From the NCBI GenBank assembly GCA_025360895.1, contig JANYBF010000607.1, forward strand, positions 1 to 5,274: a DNA stretch of 5,274 nucleotides, read 5' to 3'. Every line of letters begins with the position of its first letter. The first letter of the stretch is position 1. The translations under genes and the position numbers were made by a program. Under the pieces are notes generated by a model, which did not search any database, was not told the DNA's origin, and saw nothing but the letters and a program-made list of their open reading frames with translations. This document shows positions 1 to 3,424 of the stretch, piece after piece. The stretch comes from Verrucomicrobiota bacterium (GTDB lineage: Bacteria > Verrucomicrobiota > Verrucomicrobiia > Limisphaerales > JADLHS01).

Positions 1-96
1 CTTTGCGCCTTTGCGTTTAAAAGGCTTCCGCCTGGATTCGGTTGGGACTGGTTGCCCGGCTTGTTTCACCACAGCATAGAAAGTTGAAAAAAATTG

Positions 97-124
97 TTGC
101 GGGTGAGAATGCGTTTGCTAGTCT
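97..124 (+). promoter_or_regulatory. Candidate promoter of the rpsJ-rplCDW operon
   Basis: A TTGCGG hexamer (97-102) lies 16 bp before TAGTCT (119-124), which is preceded by TG one base upstream (116-117) as in an extended -10 element. An AT-rich stretch just upstream (84-98) could act as an UP-like region. The TGCTA core also appears in the candidate promoter before the RRM gene. The match to sigma-70 consensus is only partial, so this is a guess based on position and pattern. Confidence 0.35.
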
Positions 125-130
125 CTGCGC

Positions 131-153
131 CCCTGTTTCCCTGAGGGAAAGGG
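131..153 (+). promoter_or_regulatory. Leader hairpin upstream of rpsJ
   Basis: TTTCCC (136-141) and GGGAAA (145-150) form a perfect 6-bp stem around a TGA loop, extended by CCC (131-133) pairing with GGG (151-153) across a 2-nt bulge. It would lie in the 5' leader of the ribosomal protein mRNA if the promoter at 97-124 is right. No T-run follows, so it is not an intrinsic terminator as it stands. In other bacteria S10 leaders are used for feedback control by L4; nothing here proves that role. Confidence 0.35.
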
Positions 154-196
154 TTGAACCGTTTTAGCAGACCAGCAACAGACAATTGTTCTTTAT

Positions 197-505
197 ATGG
201 CAGGACAACGCATTCGTATCCGTCTCAAGGCCTATGACTATCGTGTCATAGATCAGTCGGCGCGGGAAATCGCCGATACCGTCAAGCGCACGGGCGCCCG
301 GGTTGCCGGGCCGATTCCACTCCCCACCCGCATTGAACGTTTCACCGTGTTGCGCTCCCCGCACGCAGATAAAAAGTCGCAGGAGACCTTCGAGCAACGC
401 ACGCACAAACGCCTGCTCGACATCATTGATCCGACCGCCAAGACCGTGGATGAGTTGAAGAAGCTCAATCTGCCGGCGGGTGTGGACATCACCATCAAGA
501 TTTGA
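197..505 (+). CDS. rpsJ: 30S ribosomal protein S10
   Basis: Complete 102-residue S10, close to the usual length of about 103. The protein belongs to the head of the 30S subunit and, as NusE, also takes part in transcription antitermination with NusB; those roles are family knowledge. The typical N-terminus MAGQRIRIRLKAYDYRVID, the central GPIPLPTRIERFTVLRSPH loop and the C-terminal half with DELKKLNLPAGVDITIKI are all present. The ATG at 197 gives the canonical N-terminus even though no clear Shine-Dalgarno sequence precedes it. It opens the ribosomal protein block; rplC follows after 19 bp. The usual upstream neighbours of the str operon (fusA, tuf) are not seen in the 196 bp available. Confidence 0.97.
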   Translation: MAGQRIRIRLKAYDYRVIDQSAREIADTVKRTGARVAGPIPLPTRIERFTVLRSPHADKKSQETFEQRTHKRLLDIIDPTAKTVDELKKLNLPAGVDITIKI

Positions 506-524
506 ACCTCAACCCATTTCTGCC

Positions 525-1235
525 ATGCCACTCGGATTAATAGCCAAGAAAATCGGACACACCCGCGTCTATGACGCGAGCGGCGTCCTGCATCCCGTGA
601 CCGTCGTGCTCGCCGGTCCCAATCGCGTGCTTCAAGTCAAGACGCAGGCCAGCAAGGATGGCTACAACGCCGTGCAGCTCGGGTTTGACGACCAGAAGGA
701 ACATCGCGTCACCAAGCCGTTGCTCGGTCACATCAAGAAACACAGCGGCGTCGCGGTCAAACGCATCCGTGAATTTCGCGACTTCTCCAAGGAAGTGAAG
801 CCCGGCGAAACCGTCGGCGCGACGTTGTTTGCGCCCGGTGATTTTGTGGACGCCATCGGGACGACGAAGGGCCAGGGGTTTGAAGGCGTCGTCAAGCGCC
901 ATCATTTCCGCGGCGGTGATTCAACGCACGGCGCGAAGGGCTTTCATCGGCGCAATGGCGCGATCGGCCAGCGTTTGTTTCCCGGCACTGTCATGCGCGG
1001 CATGAAAATGCCCGGCCACATGGGCCAAGTGACGCGCACGGCGCAAAACCTCGAAGTCATCCAGGTGCGCGAGGCGGACAATTTATTGTTAATCAAAGGA
1101 TCGTTCCCCGGCGCGGAAGGCGATTACGTCATCATTCGCGAATCCAAGAAGCGTCCGAAGGGTTGGAAGCCCGCCGTTTCGGCCGTCCCGGCCGGCAAGA
1201 AAAAGGCGGCCGCCCCGGCCGTCGCCAAGAAATAA
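525..1235 (+). CDS. rplC: 50S ribosomal protein L3
   Basis: 236-residue L3, an early-assembly 23S rRNA-binding protein near the peptidyl transferase centre. The N-terminus (GLIAKKIGHTRVYD, residues 4-17) and the long central extension (GTTKGQGFEGVVKRHHFRGG, 112-131, then THGAKGFHRRNGAIGQ, 134-149) are diagnostic. Q149 corresponds to the glutamine methylated by PrmB in E. coli L3. The ATG at 525 is preferred over an in-frame ATG at 480, because the earlier start would overlap rpsJ and add 15 non-L3 residues. The C-terminal 30 residues form a Lys/Ala/Pro-rich tail (about 207-236) beyond the conserved core, probably a basic rRNA-contacting extension. No obvious Shine-Dalgarno sequence lies before the start, so translation may be coupled to rpsJ, 19 bp upstream. 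Confidence 0.97.
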   Translation: MPLGLIAKKIGHTRVYDASGVLHPVTVVLAGPNRVLQVKTQASKDGYNAVQLGFDDQKEHRVTKPLLGHIKKHSGVAVKRIREFRDFSKEVKPGETVGATLFAPGDFVDAIGTTKGQGFEGVVKRHHFRGGDSTHGAKGFHRRNGAIGQRLFPGTVMRGMKMPGHMGQVTRTAQNLEVIQVREADNLLLIKGSFPGAEGDYVIIRESKKRPKGWKPAVSAVPAGKKKAAAPAVAKK

Positions 1236-1237
1236 AT

Positions 1238-1243
1238 AAAGGA
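1238..1243 (+). promoter_or_regulatory. Ribosome binding site of rplD
   Basis: AAAGGA lies 5 bp before the ATG at 1249, in the 13-bp gap after the rplC stop. It fixes the rplD start. It contrasts with rpsJ and rplC, which lack a visible Shine-Dalgarno sequence. Confidence 0.75.
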
Positions 1244-1248
1244 CCGAC

Positions 1249-1875
1249 ATGAAACTCTCTGTGAAAAACGCTCAAGGCCAGAGCGCCGGCGAACTCGAAG
1301 TAAAGTTCGCCTTGATCGAAAACGGCAAAGGCACGCAAGCTGTGCATGACACCGTAGTCGCGCATCGCGCCAATAAGCGCAGTGGGACGGCTTGCACCAA
1401 AAACGTTGGTGATGTTTCCGGCTCAAACAAGAAGCCTTGGCGACAAAAAGGCACGGGCCGCGCCCGCGCCGGCTCCAACCAGTCGCCCCTCTGGCCCGGC
1501 GGCGGCGTGGTATTCGGACCGAAGCCCCGTGATTTCGGCAAGAAGGTCAACGTTCGCACCCGGCAACTCGCCTTGCGCAAAGCCCTCAGCGAGCGTTTGA
1601 AGGCGGGCGACGTGGTGGTGGTGGACGACCTCAAGCTTGCCACGCCAAAGACCAAGGATTTTGTCGGTGTCATTGCCGCGCTCGAATTGACGGGGACCAC
1701 GCTCATCGTCGCTCACGGTGCGGACAAGAATCTCCTGCTCGCGTCGCGCAATCTTCCCGGCGTGGCCCTCACGACGGGCGAATCGCTCAATACCTATGAT
1801 GTTCTCCGTCCGGACAAGCTGCTCTTTACCCGCAGCGCGTTTGAGAAGGTGGAAGCTCGCTTGAACAAGGAATAA
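1249..1875 (+). CDS. rplD: 50S ribosomal protein L4
   Basis: Complete 208-residue L4, which binds 23S rRNA early in assembly and lines the peptide exit tunnel with its extended loop. The loop signature is present: VSGSNKKPWRQKGTGRARAG (residues 56-75), then SPLWPGGGVVFGPKPRDF (79-96). The C-terminal globular part (VVVDDLKL, residues about 123-130, and the NTYDVLRPDKLLFTRSAFEKVE end) is also typical. The usual Arg in the PxWRGGG motif is Pro83 here. In E. coli L4 represses its own operon through the S10 leader; whether that applies here is unknown. The stop codon is one base before the rplW start, so the two are probably translationally coupled. Confidence 0.97.
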   Translation: MKLSVKNAQGQSAGELEVKFALIENGKGTQAVHDTVVAHRANKRSGTACTKNVGDVSGSNKKPWRQKGTGRARAGSNQSPLWPGGGVVFGPKPRDFGKKVNVRTRQLALRKALSERLKAGDVVVVDDLKLATPKTKDFVGVIAALELTGTTLIVAHGADKNLLLASRNLPGVALTTGESLNTYDVLRPDKLLFTRSAFEKVEARLNKE

Positions 1876-1876
1876 C

Positions 1877-2158
1877 ATGAACGCTTTTGATATCGTCAAG
1901 ACCGTCCGGCTCACCGAAAAAGGTACGCGCCAGGGCGAAAAATTCAATCAATACACCATCGTAGCCGATCGCCGCGCGACCAAGCCGCAGATCCGCCATG
2001 CCGTGCAGGAACTATTCAAAGTCAAGGTGACCAAGGTAAACACCCTGAATGTCCGGGGCAAAGCCCGTCGCAAGCGTACCGCGCAGGCGGGCAATACGAT
2101 GGCTTGGAAGAAAGCGATCGTGACGCTCAAGGACGGTGACAAAATCTCGCTGACTTAG
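1877..2158 (+). CDS. rplW: 50S ribosomal protein L23
   Basis: Complete 93-residue L23, of normal bacterial length. It sits at the mouth of the exit tunnel and docks trigger factor and the signal recognition particle (family knowledge). The core TKPQIRHAVQELFKVKVTKV (residues 35-54), then NTLNVRGKARRKR with a basic loop, then the final strand WKKAIVTLKDGDKISLT, are all recognisable. The ribosome binding site AAGGAA (1867-1872) overlaps the end of rplD, only 4 bp before the ATG. In the standard S10 cluster rplB follows directly; here a strong terminator starts within 20 bp of the stop, making this the last gene of the transcript. Confidence 0.96.
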   Translation: MNAFDIVKTVRLTEKGTRQGEKFNQYTIVADRRATKPQIRHAVQELFKVKVTKVNTLNVRGKARRKRTAQAGNTMAWKKAIVTLKDGDKISLT

Positions 2159-2176
2159 ACTGAATTTCGTTTTCAC

Positions 2177-2208
2177 GAGGCGCGAAGTGATTTCACTTCG
2201 CGCCTTTT
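2177..2208 (+). terminator. Intrinsic terminator after rplW
   Basis: GGCGCGAAGTGA (2179-2190) and TCACTTCGCGCC (2193-2204) are perfect reverse complements, giving an 11-bp stem with a 4-nt loop (the innermost A-T pair cannot close), followed by TTTT (2205-2208). This is a textbook rho-independent terminator and ends the ribosomal protein transcript. Its sequence is nearly the same as the terminator after infA at 3238-3277. Confidence 0.9.
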
Positions 2209-2239
2209 CGTTGGCTTACATTGAGTGCGAGCAAACTTC

Positions 2240-2308
2240 GTAGCCGCCGACGTGAAGAGGCGGATGGAGCGCCGGGGGATGGGTCCGCCTCCTTACGTCG
2301 GCGGCTAC
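2240..2308. repeat. Intergenic palindromic repeat (REP-like element)
   Basis: Two 25-nt arms (2240-2264 and 2284-2308) are reverse complements except for one G·U-compatible position (2254/2294) and one A/C mismatch (2256/2292). They enclose a 19-nt loop. The left arm begins GTAGCCGCCGACGT and ends GAGGCGGA. There is no T-run, and it lies 35 bp beyond the real rplW terminator, so it is not a terminator. The outer 22 nt match the arm of the element inside the VIT-VWA gene (4583-4678) at 20 positions when its right arm is used for comparison. This makes it one copy of a dispersed repeat family. Confidence 0.85.
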
Positions 2309-2366
2309 CGTTGATCGGGACTTCGCGCACGGCATGAAATTTACGGGTTTGGCAGGCGGCCAAAAA

Positions 2367-2394
2367 GTTTTTAACACTTGGTTCTTGCTATTCC
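2367..2394 (+). promoter_or_regulatory. Candidate promoter of the RRM gene
   Basis: TG (2386-2387), one spacer base, then TATTCC (2389-2394) resembles an extended -10 element, with an A/T-rich T-run (2367-2373) at the -35 distance but no good -35 hexamer. The shared TGCTA core with the candidate rpsJ promoter is the main reason for choosing it. If real, it gives the RRM mRNA a leader of about 150 nt. Confidence 0.28.
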
Positions 2395-2549
2395 TTAGCA
2401 AAACGTCATATTTCGGGTGTCTGTAGATGGCTTAAAGTATCCACGTCATGGAAAATCCTCAGGTGAACGAAGTTCAGTGATGATTTGAAACCCGGCTATC
2501 GGGAACAGTCTGGAGAGAGCAAAGTTGAGTCTAGGACAGTTAGCATCAC

Positions 2550-2924
2550 ATGAGCGCAAAATTGTTTGTGGGAAATCTTTCCTTCAACACCACTGAAAAC
2601 GACCTGCAGGACGCCTTCGCGGCGCACGGCACGGTCGTGGAAACCAACCTGATGATGGATCGCGTGAGCGGTCGTCCGCGCGGGTTCGGGTTCGTCACCA
2701 TGAGTTCCGCCGATGAGGCGGAGAAAGCCATTGCCGCCCTAAACGGCAAGGAAATTGACGGTCGCGCCCTGACCGTGAACATTGCGCGTCCGCGCGAGGA
2801 ACGTCCCGGCGGCGGTGGCGGCGGCCGTCGTGAATTCGGCGGTGGCGGCGGCGGTGGCGGTGGTGGTCGTCGTGAATACGGTGGGGGTGGGGGTGGGGGG
2901 GGCGGCGGTCGTGGTCGCTACTAA
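2550..2924 (+). CDS. Glycine-rich RRM RNA-binding protein
   Basis: 124 residues: one RNA recognition motif (about 4-81) and a Gly/Arg-rich tail (87-124). RNP2 is LFVGNL (5-10) and RNP1 is RGFGFVTM (44-51); the aromatic RNA-stacking residues F6, F46 and F48 are all present. The tail is three glycine blocks separated by RREF and RREY and ends GRGRY, resembling RGG-type disordered RNA-binding tails. Proteins of this type in cyanobacteria and other bacteria are often cold-induced RNA chaperones, but the exact role here is not visible. The ATG at 2550 gives the standard start just before RNP2; AGGA at 2533-2536 is rather far (13 bp) for a ribosome binding site. It has its own terminator and lies just before infA, suggesting a link to translation. 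The tail is encoded by GGT/GGC/GGG runs including a G8 tract. Confidence 0.93.
   Translation: MSAKLFVGNLSFNTTENDLQDAFAAHGTVVETNLMMDRVSGRPRGFGFVTMSSADEAEKAIAALNGKEIDGRALTVNIARPREERPGGGGGGRREFGGGGGGGGGGRREYGGGGGGGGGGRGRY
2883..2908 (+). repeat. G-tract repeat with G-quadruplex potential
   Basis: Runs of G5 (2883-2887), G5 (2889-2893) and G8 (2895-2902), each separated by a single T, then GG (2904-2905) and GG (2907-2908). The G8 run can supply two G3 tracts, giving the four needed for an intramolecular quadruplex in DNA or in the mRNA. The tract encodes the last glycine block of the RRM protein. Long G homopolymers are prone to replication and transcription slippage. Confidence 0.6.
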
Positions 2925-2941
2925 GCTGAACCAAGTTTCAG

Positions 2942-2982
2942 CGGCGGGGTTCAGCTCAAACCTGAATCCCGCCGTTTTTGTT
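2942..2982 (+). terminator. Intrinsic terminator after the RRM gene
   Basis: CGGCGGGGTTCAG (2942-2954) pairs with CTGAATCCCGCCG (2962-2974) over 13 bp with one G·U pair and a 7-nt loop, followed by TTTTT at 2975-2979 and GTT. It begins 18 bp after the RRM stop. Its stem ends only 17 bp before the infA ATG, so it must either end most RRM transcripts or attenuate infA. Confidence 0.88.
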
Positions 2983-2991
2983 GGCGAATAT

Positions 2992-3207
2992 ATGAAAGAG
3001 GAACCGATTGAAGTGGAAGGACGCGTCCACACGGTTCTGCCTGGTACGATGTTCCGGGTGGAACTGGACAACAAGCATCTGGTGCTGGCGACGATTTGCG
3101 GGAAAATGCGCAAACGATTCGTCCGCCTCACCACGGGGGATCGTGTGAAGATGGAGATGTCACCCTATGATTTGAACAAGGCGCGCATCACTTGGCGGCT
3201 TAAATAG
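2992..3207 (+). CDS. infA: Translation initiation factor IF-1
   Basis: Complete 71-residue IF-1, a single OB-fold that binds the 30S A site during initiation with IF-2 and IF-3 (family knowledge). Diagnostic stretches are IEVEGRVHTVLPGTMFRVEL (6-25), GKMRKRFVRLTTGDRV (37-52) and SPYDLNKARITWR (57-69). The ATG at 2992 fits the family start. The frame is open upstream to 2782, but that extension is low-complexity Ala/Val translated from the RRM glycine repeats and is not IF-1. There is no good Shine-Dalgarno sequence, and a terminator hairpin ends 17 bp upstream. A promoter inside the RRM coding region or read-through would be needed. infA is often found near secY/rpmJ in bacteria; its place behind an RRM gene is less usual. 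Confidence 0.96.
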   Translation: MKEEPIEVEGRVHTVLPGTMFRVELDNKHLVLATICGKMRKRFVRLTTGDRVKMEMSPYDLNKARITWRLK

Positions 3208-3237
3208 AACCAGATAAGTTTGGCCGATCAATTTTTT

Positions 3238-3277
3238 GAGGCGTGGAGTGATCTTCACTTCCCGCCATTTTTGTTTT
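3238..3277 (+). terminator. Intrinsic terminator after infA
   Basis: GGCGTGGAGTGA (3240-3251) pairs with TCACTTCCCGCC (3255-3266) with one T/C mismatch and one G·U pair around a TCT loop. It is followed by A and TTTTT (3268-3272), G and TTTT. It ends the infA transcript 30 bp after the stop. The arms are almost identical to those of the rplW terminator. Confidence 0.85.
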
Positions 3278-3424
3278 CACCCGGGCAACCCGGGGTTGAA
3301 TCAAGACTTGTCTTGGCATCGGATGTTTGATCGCTCGGATTCCCTTTCATCACTACCGGTGCTGCTGAAAGCCGCCGCGAATCCTTAGCGGGAGCATTTT
3401 TCTGGTGTCCCCGTCCAACGAGCC

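Larger units (their letters stand above)
2159..2549. other. 391-bp intergenic region without a gene
   Basis: No credible gene was seen on either strand. In order it holds the rplW terminator (2177-2208), a palindromic repeat (2240-2308), a candidate promoter (2367-2394) and about 150 bp that would form the leader of the RRM gene. The leader contains a small CCCG/CGGG hairpin (2491-2503), a 10-codon ATG-to-TGA reading frame (2448-2480) and purine-rich GGAGAGA near 2511-2517. None of these last three is strong enough to call as a separate feature. Confidence 0.7.

Noticed and set aside
480..524. Earlier in-frame start for L3
   Set aside because: It would overlap the end of rpsJ and add 15 residues not found in L3; the ATG at 525 matches the family.
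2216..2401. 61-codon open frame on the minus strand in the intergenic gap
   Set aside because: It runs through the palindromic repeat and has no recognisable motif; it is explained by the repeat.
2448..2480. 10-residue leader peptide before the RRM gene
   Set aside because: It has no ribosome binding site and no regulatory codon run, and frames this short are expected by chance.
2895..2902. G8 run as a sequencing error that hides a frameshift in the RRM gene
   Set aside because: The RRM frame continues to a natural GRGRY end and stop within 25 bp, typical of such proteins, so the frame as given is coherent.
2782..2991. Upstream extension of the infA frame
   Set aside because: The added residues are Ala/Val/Gly-rich and arise from out-of-frame reading of the RRM glycine repeats; IF-1 proteins start at the equivalent of 2992. 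It is kept only as a possible frameshift fusion in the findings.
3280..3315. Repeated CCCGGG (3280-3285, 3289-3294) and the CAAGAC/GTCTTG inverted repeat (3302-3315)
   Set aside because: They are short and without any neighbouring context such as a regulator gene; they could be chance or operator-like, but cannot be supported.
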